Numbered from the stretch's first letter, positions 1 through 12,600 are shown. The stretch is DNA of 64,000 bases from Orbilia blumenaviensis (GCA_036872755.1 JAVHNS010000021.1:124001-188000), one strand, 5' to 3'. Numbers and translations: made by a program. Notes: a model not told the origin generated them from the sequence alone.

Positions 1-962
1 AATTTAATTTTACAAACTTGGCTAAACCCTGCTAGAGTAAAATGATCCTTGGTTTTTATTATTTCGGCTATTTTACATAAATCTTAGAAGTCTTTTAATC
101 TTTCACCTTTAATATTATATTTACGGAAAAATGGTATAACATTTTCATAATTATCTGAAAAAGTATAACATTGTAAACTTGTTCGATTTAAGATGGAATA
201 TAAGAACCACAGCCAAATAAATCCACCATACTTCTGCGAAGCTGATATTCATCCATACTATATTAAGATATACTAAATACTAATCTTACATCGATTATAG
301 AAGAATCTTTGTATTCAGTAATGGCGAAACAACCATTTGTTGTAAATACCGCCATTCAATAATAATGAGGTATTTTTATATTTACATCTAAAGATTTTAA
401 AGCTGGTATAGTATTAGGGAAAGAAGCCTTTAATGCATCAGTTAAATCCAAGTTAATAGACGCTTTATTAGATAAAATATTCTGTAAACCTTCCATAGTT
501 AAATGTTTCTTAGCTTTAACCATCTCTACTGATGATTTAAAAAGTAATAAATCTCCTTGTTTTTTAATTATTAAAGGATATTTAACAAAATGAGGTATGA
601 TTTTAGTAGTTAAATCATCTATAGAAGATACAAAATATGCACAGTTTTTTCCTTAGAAATTCTACCTATGCCGCCAAAATAAGTTTTAATTTCTTCCAGA
701 AGTGGTAAATATCGTGAATGAAGACAGATTGAAAATACAGCTTCTACATACCAGCCTATTAGAGTTTTTTTTAGTTTTTCTAACTCTATTAGAAAAACAC
801 CCTTCTGCAACTATAAAGCCTGTAATAAATAAAGGATTAATTTCACTAAATTCCTTACCCTTATTTAATTTTAAGGGTAACTTAAGGGAAGTAATTGTAG
901 AAAATAATTTAGAATAAGTGTACTTTTTTTACACTTTTGCTTTTATTCTAAATAAAGCATGA
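1..962 (-). pseudogene. Degenerate LAGLIDADG HEG in cox3 intron 6 (partial)
   Basis: The sixth cox3 intron starts after exon 6 and runs off the left edge. A first motif (ITGFIVAEGCF, about 830-800) and a central stretch like other HEGs of this window (HSRYLPLLEEIKTYFGG, about 735-680) can be read. TAA/TAG stops and frame changes break the frame, and the second motif near position 30 is barely recognisable. I see no intact frame, so this is a decayed endonuclease gene. The next cox3 exon, expected to encode Val-Ile-Ile-Gly, is not in the window. Confidence 0.7.
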
Positions 963-3900
963 ATGTAACCCGTGAACAATTTTGTTATCATAAGATATTT
1001 TATCTCTTATTTCCATTTTTTATCAAAATGGTTCAGACTATGTCTTCAATCCCTATTAATAAGTGGATTACAGGGCTTTCGTGGTATGGTTATTGTAAAT
1101 AAAATACTCACATACTAGTCGTTGAACCTCCATATATTCTCCATGAAAGGATTATGTTTTATATAAAATATAATTTTATTTAATATATGTTTGGTGGCAA
1201 ATTGTCCTTTATACTACTCATTATTATTTAAATATAATGGTGACTCAGGAGTTCCTTGCATTAACCCTGCTTTCTATTATATTTAATTCTATAAAAAATT
1301 TGTGCAGAAACTCAAAATATAAACAATAACTTAATGACTTTTATATTGAATCTAAACCAGTTTAAATATTAAAGCCATAATTATTTTAATTTTCTTTGCC
1401 GATTCATTTCATTTTTAATTTTAAGTATTCGATTAACACCCTCTTCTCTAAAATGTATCTTATCTTTCATTAAAAAAGCTGCCTTACAAAAATATTGATA
1501 ATCCAATAGCTTGACACCAAATAAATGATTTTTTTCAAAAAAAGGTATAATTTTGTTTAAGATATCATCAAATTTATATACAACAAAGTTTACACTATTT
1601 GGCCTAGTAGATACCCTTTCTATTATACCACACCCTAAATAATTTTTTATAATATTTAATAAATCTGCATCACGTGAATGTTGGGAAATTGAAAACGCTA
1701 ATAAAACCTGAGATCTTTTTTCATTTTTTTTTACTTTAAAGTAAAAACATCCTTCTCCATTCACGAATCCTGCTAATCATAAGGGGTTTTTAATAACTTG
1801 TAAAGATACAATTGGCCTTTCAACTGGGATAATATTAGGAAACATTGTTTTTAATGTTACAGTTAATCCTTTATTCATAGAAGCTCTAATAGATAAAATT
1901 TTATTTAAACCTTCTAAATGTAAATGTTCTTTATTTCACATTAAATCAACTGCCTTAGTAAAAAGTTCAAAATCTGCTCGTTTTTGAGTTAACAAATTAT
2001 ATTGATTAAAATGAGGAATAATTATCTCAGTTAAATTTTTTATTGATTGTACAGAATAAATTACAGTGGACTTTCCCTGACGAATTCTTGTTTTAATAGT
2101 ACCTACGCAAAAAAAAGACTGTATTTGTTTAAGTGTAGGTAAATCTTTTTCGTGTAATTCTATCTTAAATTCAGGAACAACACGCACAAAAAATTTTCTT
2201 GTTCTATCTTTTACCACTTTTATAAAAAAAGAAGATTCTGCATCTGCAATACCTGAAACTCAATAAGATAAATTATTGAGTGAAGTATTCTTTTTTTTTA
2301 GATTAAATTTAATAGGGGCTACAGTTAACCCTGTTCCGAAATAGAAGCAAGAACCAAAAGAACCATCACTTAAAGTGAAAGAAGAAACTGTATATTCTAC
2401 ACCTTGACATACAGTAAAAACTACTGCTAACACAATTGTAGAAATTAACCCATACAATACTCCAGGTCTATTTCCTTGTATTAGTGAATGATGTGCATAC
2501 GTTACCGTGATACCAGATGATAGTAAAATTCAACTCTAATTAAAATAGGTTGGATTAAAGCCATATAGTTTACAAAACAAGTTTGTAATTAGCTAATAAC
2601 ACCTATAAAGGAGATTATCATGACTACGTGGTTGCGTCTATCCCGCTGTGTGTGTAGCATGGGAATTCCTTACTCCTTACGATTTCACACTCGTATTAAA
2701 GCTCGACTATACATTTGAATGGGTTTTAAACCCAACTCCGATGAACCAGTCTGTAGCGACATTTACAATTGCCGACGGTCTATGATCATAATGACTAAAT
2801 CATTACAAATACAATTACGTATTAGGATGTCATTAACCGTTTTCACCTAATTTTGCATTTTATATAACTAATCAGGTTGTAACCTTAACCTAGTTATTAT
2901 TTAACTCTTAGGTCCGCACACACGCTCAAAAAAAGCTTTACCTGTGTGCACCAATTTTATTTTTACTGTTTAGGGTAAAATACAGCGCAAAGCGCTTGAA
3001 TAAATATCTTAAAGTCTATTATTCTATGTATTTCTTTTTATTAAAAATTAAACATACAATTATCTTATCTTCCTTTATTCATTCCTAATTTAATCTTCTT
3101 AATCTGATCAAGTCCTTTTTGTCTTAAATGAAAACCGTTTTTCATTAGTTTAGCAACTTCGCAAAAACTTGAAAAATCTTTAGATTTAACTCCGATTATA
3201 GGATACCTCAAAAAGAAATTAATGATCTTCTCATCAAGATCTGACAACTTTGTTACTTCAAAATTTCCCAATTATTTAGTTAAATAGACTTGTCCGCAGT
3301 TGTAATAATCAATAAACTTTTCTAGTAGTTTACTATCCTTACTATGCTGAGTTATTTTAAATTTTAATTGGTTTTGAACACCTAATTTCCTTGTTGATAA
3401 ATTTAAAATACTTACAGAAAAGTGCCCATCTTCTGACACGAATTCTGCTAATCAATACGGGTCTGAAATGGTTTATTCTTCTACTGTAAATCTCTTAACT
3501 GGCTCAACATTAGGAAATGCTTTATTTAATACAATTGGTAAACCCCAGTTAATTGATGCTCTGATTGCCACAAATTTCTTTATACCTTCAATATTTAAGT
3601 GTTATTTATTTTTAATCAATTCATACCCTTGTTTAAATAAAAGATAATCTGCGAATTTTTGAGTTATTAACGGATATTTATCAAAATGATTAATGAGAAC
3701 TGCTATTTCTTTAACTGATTTTACACGGAAGCAAATTGATTATGAACTAGTATCATAAAGTTTTCCTACACCAAAATAACTTTTAATTATAGAAGAGCTT
3801 TATCTTTATGTAAACCAATATCGAAATAAAAACGGTTCAACCAGTTTTATAATTTTTATTCTCAATAATTGAAAGATGAAAACAACCTTCAGCAACTGAA

Positions 3901-6900
3901 AAACCAGTAATAAATAAAGAGTTTAATGTAGTTAAAGAAGTATGGTGCGATGCTAAGGTACTTTGGTGCCTTTTAAGAATTACATTAAGACATGCTGGAA
4001 GAGTAAAAACGTTAGTTTTGGGGTGTTGCGTTAGCACCCTTTTTATTTTTTTGAATAAAAAGATTAGCCCCCGTAAAATACAGGAATTCTTTTTATTGAA
4101 TAACCCTTAAATTCTACTCTATCTACTTGACCCTCAATATCTAAACGCCTTTTTAAAGTATTAAACCCAACATTCAAAGTTTTAGCAGCTTCAGCTAAAT
4201 TAGGTTTTATTAATACTTCTCCTGTTGGTTTAATTATTTCATAAACACAACTACTTGAACGATTATGCACTACTTTTTTTGTCTCAATATATTTTTGACG
4301 ACCGTCGTTAAAATATTCAATAGTCGGCATTGCATTAATAAGCAGATCTCTTTCATCTTTGCTTAGATATTCTACTGATCCTGAATATGTAGATAACCGG
4401 TAATTATTCATTGTGCGAGATAATTTTAGGATTAATGATTTTATCTCCTTTCTATGATGAGCTCCAATATAGACAGCTTTACATATGATTTTAAAATCGA
4501 GGAAATCTTTACCTTTTTTAGTTATAAATTCCAGACCATCTTCGCTTAAAAAAGGCACTAAATAATTATTTAAAATGTGTATATTTTTAATCATAAACGT
4601 TACAAGAGGTTTACTATTATTTATAGCTTTATCAGAGTCTACTATAATAATGATTGACGAACATTTTAATTTATGCATAGAATATAAATCAAAACCTAGA
4701 TTTTTTTCTAAATATTCTTTTATTTTAACTAAAACAGCAAGTTGGTTTTTCGTTAAATTAATAGAAAAAGTAGGTTCGAGTTCAGATATTTCTAAACTAA
4801 ATGACCCATCACCTTCTATAAACCCTAACAGCCAACTTTTTGTTATTACAATATGACTTTCCGGCATACTAAAACTAGTACGTTTAGTATTCATGCTATT
4901 TTTTAAATCTAACAATTCAGCTATTAATTCTCTTGTTAAATACTTTCTACTATGATATAAATTAAAAGCTTTTTTAAAATCTAAATAATCCAAATACTTA
5001 GTTGTATTTAATGTGTACTTATCAAAAATAGATATTAATAAATTTATATCTTCCTTTTTTGTCACAACAAATATTTGACTATCTTTATAAAGATAAACCT
5101 TTCCTACACCTAATTTATTTTTAATGTAATTTAAAGTATTTAAGTCGTCTTTATGTAAACCTATCGTAAATCTGAAAGAAAAACCTGTAATCTTGGTTTT
5201 ATCTACTAAAGAGAATATACCGAAATTAGCTTCAGAATCAGAGAACCCTACGAACCACTTATAAAATTCGTCAATTAATCCTTTTTTAACCCCCAATTTA
5301 ATCTCATCCTCTTCTTGAGGCGAGATTAATGAGGACTGGATTATTGGGCAAAACAAAAATGAAGACAGGCTTCAAAAATAGTCAAGAGTTAAATTATGCT
5401 CATAGAATAGGATATTAACCAATACAGCAACAATATCCAAATTTGAAATAATGACACGATCTACTGTATTTAATAAAGGAAGCTCGAAAGGGTTTATTGC
5501 AGAAATTCCAAGAGGTGGTCACTGGGCCCCCAGCTCAACTGTTGGTGATAATGCGCTCGCTTATGAATTAAATTTTTATATTATTTAATAATAAATTTTT
5601 ATTTATTTTTAATCTGATTCTATTTCATTTTCATGATATTCTGAATATTCCCTTAAACTATTCATATCTGATTTTATTTTTTTTATTTCCTGTAATCCCT
5701 CTTCTGTTAAATGATCTTTAGATTTCATTAATAATGCAACTTTTTTGAAATATTGAAAATCTTTAGATTTTTTCCTTACAAGCGGGTATTTATCAAAAAA
5801 TGGGATTATTTTTTCAATAATATCAGAAAATTTTTCTACTATTAATTCACCGTAATTTTTATTTGAACGAGCATAATATTTACCGCAATTTAAATATTTC
5901 ATAAAATTATTTATTAGTACTTCATCTCTACTATGTTGATATAATATAAATCTTAATCAAACTGATTCACCAGCGCGAAGCGCAAACTCTTTAGAATTTT
6001 TAATAACAACAAAAAAACAACCCTCAGCATCAGTAAAACCAGTTATTCAAAATGGATCTTTTATTTCTAGATTTTTAACTTCAGGTTTTGAAATTAACGT
6101 AATATCTAAAATTTTCTTTTAATTTGTCAGAAAGACCTCTATTCATTGATGCTTTATTGTTACTAATTTAAATAACCCTTCATTTGTTAAATGCTCTCCT
6201 TGTTCAACTAATTCAACTGCTTGTTTAAATAACTTTCAATCAGCTCATTTATTTGTTATTAACGGATATTTTTCAAAATGATGTATTATTATTTTTAATT
6301 CTTTAACTAAATAAACACGGTATTGAATAGAATTTTTCTCTTGTTTTGTGATACTACCTACTCCAAAGAACATTTTTATTAAATCTAATAATATTTTATC
6401 ATTCTCATGTAAACCAATTTGAAGAGATAATTTTACTCTGTAACCAGTATTTAACCTAGAATCAGCACTAATTCCTATAAAAAAAAATAACCCTCACCAT
6501 CCGAAAAGCCTGAAACATAATGAGGATTAATTTTTGTAATTGGAATAAATAGAGGCATAAGCAGAAAGTAATTTAATTCATTGTAATGTATAAATTCTAA
6601 ACTTGAAATTATTGATTTTATATGAATTAATGAAATAAATAATGTATATATAAATAAGCTTGAAAATATTACTTTAACAAATAAAACAATATTGTTTTTA
6701 ATAGAATTTAATCAAATAAAAATTTTATTTATAAATTTAAATTTGAATAATAATATATCCGTTTTTAAAATCTAATAATTTAAAAATTTAATTAAACCCG
6801 CGATTTCTCGAGGGGCTAGAATACACCTTAATATAGATTCGATATCTTTATATAAGAACCGTCTACTCGTTGTTCTTTTACAATCAATTATTATATGAAT

Positions 6901-9900
6901 GGATTGACTTAGATCCGTGATTACCCATTTAGCAAACCATTCTTATCTTTAATGTTATTACCTTACTCCTTATTATTAATAGGACCAAGATTAAAGTTTA
7001 CTTAAATATTTTGGTAATTAAAGCTTTAGGGATTTTCCGAAGTTTGATTCATATTCACAATAAATACTGTTTACATATGCATTATGAAAGAAAGCTCAAA
7101 AGACACTGAGAAAGAATAATGCTTCAGATGTTATAAATAAAGCAACTCCTAAATTAAGACCACGCTGAACTGCGCTGGTGTGATCTCCTAAATAAGTCTA
7201 AAACTCGATATGTTTTTATATCGATTGGATTATTTCTTAACTAATAGGTTAATTATATTATTAACGTATTAACTTTTAACGTATAATCTCTGAGGATCCT
7301 ACTATAATATTTATACATTTTTTGGTTTCCCGCTGATTGAGTTATATAATAACCGTTTCCAGCATATAGTTAAATTTTTTGAGAACACTTATAAACATCA
7401 ATACTGTCTAAATTTAATATTAAATAAATTTTTATAAAAAAGAGAAAAAATTTCATAAAAACAATATAATCATTTAGTAGCTAATAATATTTAATCTAAA
7501 GGCTTACCTTTTAAAAAAGGACTAGTGTAACGGTAAGGATATTCTCACAATATATGTTTATTTCTTTATATACGTTATAAATATATTCTTTATTAGCATA
7601 AGGTTGTCTTAATTTTATACGCGCCATTGTATTTATTTTATGGTGTGTAAACTCAACCATTAGATAAAAAACAATAAAAATACTATATAGATGTTGGGGG
7701 TATTAAATTATTAGTTATAATTTTTTTCATAAATTGTATGTTAATAATAACTGCTGTGCTATATTTTTTTATTTGAAACCTAAAATTAGTAAAACCTAAA
7801 TTATTAATATGTAAAGTAAATACTATTCGGGGATTAAGCACTCATCGCCTACGGCGAAATATTGTCTTTCCTAAAGCAGGAAAAATATTTCCATATCCTT
7901 CTAATAGATTCGCGAAATAAAAATCATTCTTGTTATTTGTATATAATTAAAAACTGTTAATATTTTATTTATATTTAATTAAAGCTTGTTCTACATCTTC
8001 ACTAGGAATATATTTAGCTATATTTAAATTATAAATAGACAGTATGATAGAGTTAAAAATATTGTACCCTCAGCAGCAACATCTCTAAATCAGAAAGCCA
8101 TAGAAGCAACTAATGATAAGAATCCTAATAAGAAAAGATAACCTCCATTAGAAAAACCGTGCATAGTTAATACCATAATATTGATCTACTAGGTCTTGCC
8201 CTCATAGTTGTAATTTATAATTTCATTAATTACACTTCAAAAGTAGGAATTTTAATATAATATTCCCCTTAAGGTAGATAAATCCAGCTGCTTCGCAGCT
8301 GGGATAGGATCATATCTTATTTTTTTAGTTTGTAAAATCCTTGTAAATGATCCCATATAATCATGCATTTTTTTAATTTAATAATTAAATAAATGATCCT
8401 TTATTCATGCTGGATTTAAGAAGTCTAATACGATTTAACCCTTCTGAGGTTAGATGAGCGAGGCGCCTCCTCCGGAGGCGCCTTGCAAGGGGTCACCGAA
8501 GGTGGCCCCTCGCTTTATTCTTAATTAACTCTGCTGTTTTGCAAAAGCTTTTGAAATATTCAGCTTTTTTCCTAATATAGGATACTTATTAAAAATGGTA
8601 TTATTTTTTCGTTTATATCGGCAAACTTTTCAATAATAAAATCGCCAGCATCTTGTTTAGAACGTAACGAGTATTTACCACAACCCAAGTAATCAATAAA
8701 ACTTTTAATACTTCGTCCCTGGAATGTTGAGTAATTGTAAATCTAAATAAAACTGAGCTTTCTATTTTATTAGTTTTAGAGTTTTTAATAATCAAAAAGC
8801 ATCATTCTGCGCTAATAAATCCGGCTAATCACAATGGATCTTTAATCAATTTATACATAATTAAAGGTCTCGTTACAGGAATAACATTAAAGGCTTATTT
8901 TAATTTATCTGATAAACCTTTATTAATTAAAGCGAGGCAGAAGGCCCCTCGCTTTAATTGCGATTAATTTTACCATACCACTTTCAGTAAGATGTTTTTA
9001 GATGTTACCAAAGTAAAGGCTTGCTTAAATAATTGATTATCAGCTCATTTTTCGTGATTAATGAAAAGTTATCAAAATGGTTAATTATAATATAAAAATA
9101 TTTAATAGAATTAACTTTAAATTGAACTGCATCTTCTCTTAGTCTTATTATATTTCCAACATCTTTAAGATATGTTTTAATTAGTTCTAATAAGCCTATA
9201 TTTTTATCGTGTAATATAATAACAAAAAACAATTCTACCCATTAACTAGTTTTATACTTAGATTTTTGATGTATTGCAATACAAAAACAACATTCACTTT
9301 CACAAAACCCTGTAACTCAATTAGGATTTAATTTATTTTCATGAATAGTTATAGTGGGTATAATAATAGAAGAATATTTGCATTATCAATTAATTAAATT
9401 TTACTGTTAAAAATTTCAAACGTATGATCTCTGAGGATCCCTAAATACTCAAGTATTAAAAGGTTTCCTGCTGATTGTATTATTTCTAAATATGTCATTA
9501 ATATATTTCAGCATATAGTTTGATTTAATCCCGGCATATGTTATACCGTAGTACAGAAATTTTAATTCTGTTTTATCAAATTCATTATAAATAAATACAA
9601 ATTTTTTAATTCTTTCTTATTCATAATAGTTTTGATCCTACGAATTTCATTTAATACTTCTAGAGTTAGATAAGATTTGTTTATTAATTCAGCGACCTTA
9701 TACCAATTCATATAATCTTCCCGTTTAACTCCTAGAATTGAATAAAGATTAAAAATGGGTTGATTTTATAATAAATGTCTGAATGTTTAGTAACTACATA
9801 ATTAATAGCAGTTTTTTTTATAAATTTTTCCATAACCAAAATAGTTAATTAAACTACCTATTAATTTTTCATCTCTAATGTGTTGAACCAGCTTGAAACC

Positions 9901-10633
9901 TATCATTACTCTTTTATTTAATTTACGATCTGCAATTTTATACAAACTTACATAAAACTGCCTTCAGATGAAGCAAATCCAGATATTCAGTTGGAATCTT
10001 TTATTTCTTTATATATAACTAAGAATTTTATTTAAAAATTATATCAGGAAAAACATTAAACCTCTATTTATTGATGTTTTAAGAGCAACAAATTTTTTGT
10101 AGTTCAGAAAAAGTTAAATGATATTTATTTTTAATTAAAATAATTACTTGTTTGAAAAGTTCATGATCTGCACATTTTTGAGTTATTAACAAATATTTAT
10201 CAAAATGATCTATAATTAAATTTAATTCATCATTAGATTGAATTCTATATTGAATAATATTTAATTCTTGTTTATATATTTTTCCGATACCTAAATATTT
10301 TTGAATCTTTTCTAATAATGCTTTATATTTTTCATGTAAACCTATAACAAATACTGGCTTAATCGATCAATTAGTTTTAACATCTTTTCTTTTAGTGAAA
10401 AATAATAGATTAATTAAATTATGGTTTAATAAACTATTAGATTGAAAGAATATTATTATTTGTATATTAATTCTAGAATTTGATAATTTAAGGCATAATA
10501 GTGATTTATTAAAACACTTGACACCGGAGGTAGTAAGAGTTAGCAACGAAACACTAGTAAATAATGGCCAAGGAGATGGAGAAACTAAATGAAAAGGATG
10601 GGCTTGAAAATTACTTCTTGTTATATTTGTCAT
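963..10633 (-). CDS. cox3: cox3, cytochrome c oxidase subunit 3, exons 1-6 (3' end outside window)
   Basis: Inner-membrane core subunit of complex IV. Exons: 10523-10633, 8066-8173, 7084-7197, 5463-5557, 2328-2530 and 963-976, together 645 nt or 215 codons. Start chosen at the ATG giving [20 protein letters not shown], the usual Cox3 N-terminus; an in-frame upstream start adds 10 basic residues and is less likely. Later landmarks are [58 protein letters not shown] and CFYFGTG-FHGLH. Every exon ends in T and each complete intron ends in G, as group I splicing expects. Exon 6 is only 14 nt and completes Phe-His-Gly-Leu-His; the remaining C-terminal third lies beyond position 1. TGA encodes Trp, for example in SVFWAFFH. 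Confidence 0.95.
977..2327 (-). CDS. cox3 intron 5 with exon-fused LAGLIDADG HEG (stop at 1381)
   Basis: The reading frame of exon 5 continues without TAA/TAG into the intron and stops at 1381-1383, giving about 315 intronic codons. Two motifs, [13 protein letters not shown] (about 2260) and [13 protein letters not shown] (about 1770), keep the acidic residue that would bind metal. The spacing and length fit a double-motif homing endonuclease or maturase. Two TGA codons within it are Trp. After the stop, 1380-977 holds the 3' half of the ribozyme; its S strand is read on the + strand at about 1031-1050 (gttcagactatgtcttcaat). The gene looks intact. Proteins of this type are usually released by proteolysis from the exon fusion; that is inference here. 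Confidence 0.85.
2531..4062 (-). pseudogene. Second, decayed LAGLIDADG HEG and 3' core of cox3 intron 4
   Basis: Downstream of the intact HEG of this intron there is a second one. It has a first motif ([12 protein letters not shown], about 3910), a second one ([12 protein letters not shown], about 3460) and a well-preserved C-terminus (3271-3065). At least five TAA/TAG stops and a frameshift near 3780 interrupt it. The first motif sits in an ORF that begins at 4037. From about 2790 to 2540 is the conserved group I core, with the paired stretches gccgacggtc and ctgtagcgac on the + strand. The same core type recurs in cox1 intron 6 (about 47830-47930). A functional endonuclease is unlikely. Confidence 0.75.
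4064..5462 (-). CDS. cox3 intron 4 exon-fused LAGLIDADG HEG, with C-terminal helix-turn-helix-like tail
   Basis: The exon 4 frame runs on unbroken (one TGA = Trp) from 5462 to a stop at 4064. The region from 5356 alone gives 430 aa. Motifs are [15 protein letters not shown] near the N-terminus and [15 protein letters not shown] about 170 residues later. Unlike the other LAGLIDADG proteins here, the C-terminus carries a segment with a NUMOD/IENR-like look ([20 protein letters not shown], then [11 protein letters not shown]). Such modules normally belong to GIY-YIG or HNH enzymes. It looks intact and was probably the most recently mobile HEG of cox3. Confidence 0.85.
5558..7083 (-). pseudogene. 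cox3 intron 3 with frameshifted LAGLIDADG HEG
   Basis: Group I intron between FFH and SALSP. The ribozyme part lies at about 7050-6790 and shares sequence blocks with introns of nad2, nad3 and atp6 (see findings). The HEG begins near 6540 with [14 protein letters not shown] and has a second motif at about 6050 ([13 protein letters not shown]). Around 6170-6100 the frame is lost and regained: the segment that should read [16 protein letters not shown] is in another phase. The C-terminus 5902-5609 ([14 protein letters not shown] and onward) is intact and ends in an acidic tail. I score it as a recent pseudogene with two near-compensating indels. Confidence 0.75.
7198..8065 (-). other. cox3 intron 2, group IB-like intron without an ORF
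   Basis: Intron of 868 nt between AAEG and TYLGDHT. Typical IB-like core strands are seen on the + strand: tctctgaggatcc (about 7286-7300), cccgctgattgag (about 7327-7340) and ccagcatatag (about 7358-7370). No TGA=Trp frame of note is present. The rest is AT-rich, with one small GC island near 7845. This is the only intron here without any trace of a HEG. Confidence 0.8.
8458..8513. repeat. Double-hairpin GC element (gcgagg...cctcgc family)
   Basis: A 56-nt island in very AT-rich sequence. It has outer inverted ends gcgagg/cctcgc, an inner perfect hairpin ggcgcctcc-ggaggcgcc (about 8462-8482), a ttgcaagg linker and a second imperfect hairpin ggggtcacc-ggtggcccc. Related elements lie at 8930 and 18059. 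All three interrupt HEG pseudogenes. Confidence 0.8.
8930..8954. repeat. Short deleted member of the gcgagg GC-element family
   Basis: The outer stem agcgagg/cctcgct is kept and only a few internal bases remain. It looks like a solo or internally deleted copy of the element at 8458-8513, inserted in the same HEG pseudogene. Confidence 0.65.
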
Positions 10634-11234
10634 CTTTTTAATTTTTTTTTTTACTAAAGACAAAGATTTAAATAAATAATAAAAGGCAAATTTAAGGGAA
10701 TTCTGATTGTAATTTTCTATTGCTTTAATTGCCTATCTTATTATTATCGAAAGTTAGTCAACCGCCGCGATGCGGCTGACCTAGCGAGGCCTTTGATCAT
10801 ATAATTATAATCTTAGCTAAAGTATAATGAATTGCAGCTTACAAAAAACATAATAATTTTATTAAGGACAATGTATACGCAAAACTAATTAATTTAACAA
10901 ATTTTTATAAAATTTAACTTTAATAGAATAATTTTGTTGTTTTAAATATTTTTAACATAACCAAAATTAATTTTATTAAACCTTTAAAAGGTAATTATCT
11001 AAAAATCGTTAATCTGCCTCACTGCTTTGGATAATTATAGTGTACGTAGCACGATGCCGATATACACAATAATTTGCTAAATTATATGTATTCTTTTTAT
11101 CAAAACAAATTTTTAATTAATAATTTAAATAACTTAATAGTTTAGTATTAAGCTGTCTAATAGCCTTTTACAACGCAGAAGCGCATTGTGTGCAGTACGT
11201 TGTTTAATCTTTAAAACCATGAGCTAACTTATTA
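10634..11234. other. Spacer upstream of cox3
   Basis: No coding frame recognised. It holds a GC hairpin at 10757-10780 (gtcaaccgc/gcggctgac) followed by a gcgagg motif at about 10784, and a smaller GC island near 11040-11060. The cox3 promoter should lie here, but I recognise no promoter consensus. Confidence 0.5.
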
Positions 11235-11306
11235 ATCACGTTATCTGATTTGAACAGATAATCCTTCCATCCGAAGCGGAATGCTTTACCATTAAGCTAA
11301 ACGTGA
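11235..11306 (-). tRNA. trnR: tRNA-Arg (anticodon UCG)
   Basis: A 72-nt cloverleaf: acceptor stem TCACGTT/AACGTGA, D arm GCTTAATGGTAAAGC, anticodon arm TTCCG-CTTCGGA-TGGAA with anticodon TCG, and T arm ATCTG-TTCAAAT-CAGAT. All stems pair, with one G-U in the anticodon stem. It reads CGN arginine codons. Acceptor and T arms are nearly the same as in the trnR at 34560, so the two probably arose by duplication. Confidence 0.93.
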
Positions 11307-12600
11307 GAATTTATAATAACTAAATTATTAACCAGAATTAATTTATAATATTTTATATAATTCAAATATGCACTGGAATAATTAAACTTTTATTACATCA
11401 AAATATTTGTTATTTTTAAAATAAACGCAATATAAAATATAAAAAATATTTTTTTTATTTTCTAAAAAAATAATTAATATATAATATTTAATTATAACCT
11501 ATCCATCACATAGGTAGTTACGGAACTAGACATTAAATATTTTCTATATAGCGAAAGTTTTTACTCCTATTAGGCTGTTAACATCGACAAATTATATATG
11601 AATATACTAGTTTTAAATAAAAATTTATTCATATTATAAATTGGTTTTTATATTTGGCATAATTACTTATAATAAATTAGTTTAGCTGTTTTTCGGTTTA
11701 AACTGCGCCTCGTTTTTTATAAAAAATTTTATGACATTTACGCAAAGAAAGTCAGCCCTTACATAATAACCACTATAACATCAAAATAAAATGTGTGCCG
11801 TTTAATAATTTACGACACACGGAAATTTTTAAAATAAAAACATACTATGATTTACGACGACATCAGCCCAACTTTATAATTTGTATATATTATAGTTTAA
11901 ATTAATAATATAAACTCAAAGTAAAGATTTGGTAATTGTCTTATAGTTATATTGAAATAGATGTTTAAATTAATATTGATCGTCGAACGCCTTAATGACA
12001 CTAACGAACTATATGCGCTAGTGTGCCGATATTTATTTATACTTCATTCTTTATTCTTTGATTAGTTACTAATTTAATTATAAAATTAAAAAATTCATTT
12101 CAATATTGAGATGAGTTAATTACAAAACAAATTAAAGATATATAAAACTTACTTGATATACTCATCTTTGCAATTAAAAATTTTCTTAAGGTAAACATTT
12201 TAATATTTTTATAATATTATTAACTTATGATTAATCCCGACGCGCGCTATGCGCGCGAATATTAATAATTCAAATTAACAAACTGATCTAAAAACCCGGC
12301 CGCGTGCATCGCACGCGGCTGGTCAGGCGCTGGCGCCTGACCTAGTTAGGTTATTACCCTATCCTTGTTGATAAAATTTATCTTTGGCTTTCTTTAACCG
12401 ACCGCTACGCGGTTGCCTGGCATTCGCGCGCGAAGCGCGCAGACGCCTTATATATCTCAATAATATATAACAGAAAATTATCATTAAGACAGACCAAAAA
12501 TGTTTTAAAAGCAAAGGGCAAAAATCTACCTTTGCCTAGAGCCCAAGCCGTTACACGCTTTTATTTAAATATACACGTTACACAACATTTTTATAAATCA
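11307..12600. other. Spacer between nad3 and trnR(ucg), rich in GC hairpins
   Basis: No ORF or recognisable RNA gene. The stretch is AT-rich with GC hairpins clustered at 12235-12447 (listed separately). A region at about 11500-11600 with mixed composition (cctatccatcacataggtag) could be a small structured RNA, but nothing identifies it. Confidence 0.5.
12235..12447. repeat. Cluster of double-hairpin GC elements
   Basis: Three neighbouring elements: a single hairpin cgcgcgctatgcgcgcg (about 12241-12257); a perfect double hairpin 12299-12342 (gccgcgtgc-gcacgcggc, then ggtcaggcgc-gcgcctgacc); and a second double element 12395-12447 (aaccg-cggtt, then gcgcgcgaagcgcgc). Arms pair almost perfectly while the flanks are nearly pure AT. 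That pattern fits inserted, structure-selected elements rather than chance. Confidence 0.75.

Larger units (their letters stand above)
8174..10522 (-). pseudogene. cox3 intron 1 with two decayed LAGLIDADG HEGs on either side of the core
   Basis: The intron is 2349 nt. Fragments of one HEG lie at about 10500-9560, 5' of the IB-like core. The core's Q/R strands read on the + strand at about 9420-9520 (tctctgaggatcc, tttcctgctgattg). Fragments of a second HEG lie at about 9370-8390; 9232-9005 and 8795-8613 are its longest open pieces. The S strand is near 8303-8318 (ggatcatatctta). Both HEGs carry many stops, and the second is cut by GC-rich elements at 8458-8513 and 8930-8954. One intron that held two endonuclease genes in different peripheral loops is the simplest reading; two fused introns are also possible. 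Confidence 0.65.

Noticed and set aside
12235..12447. CRISPR-like array
   Set aside because: The repeats are individual GC hairpins of differing sequence without regular spacers.
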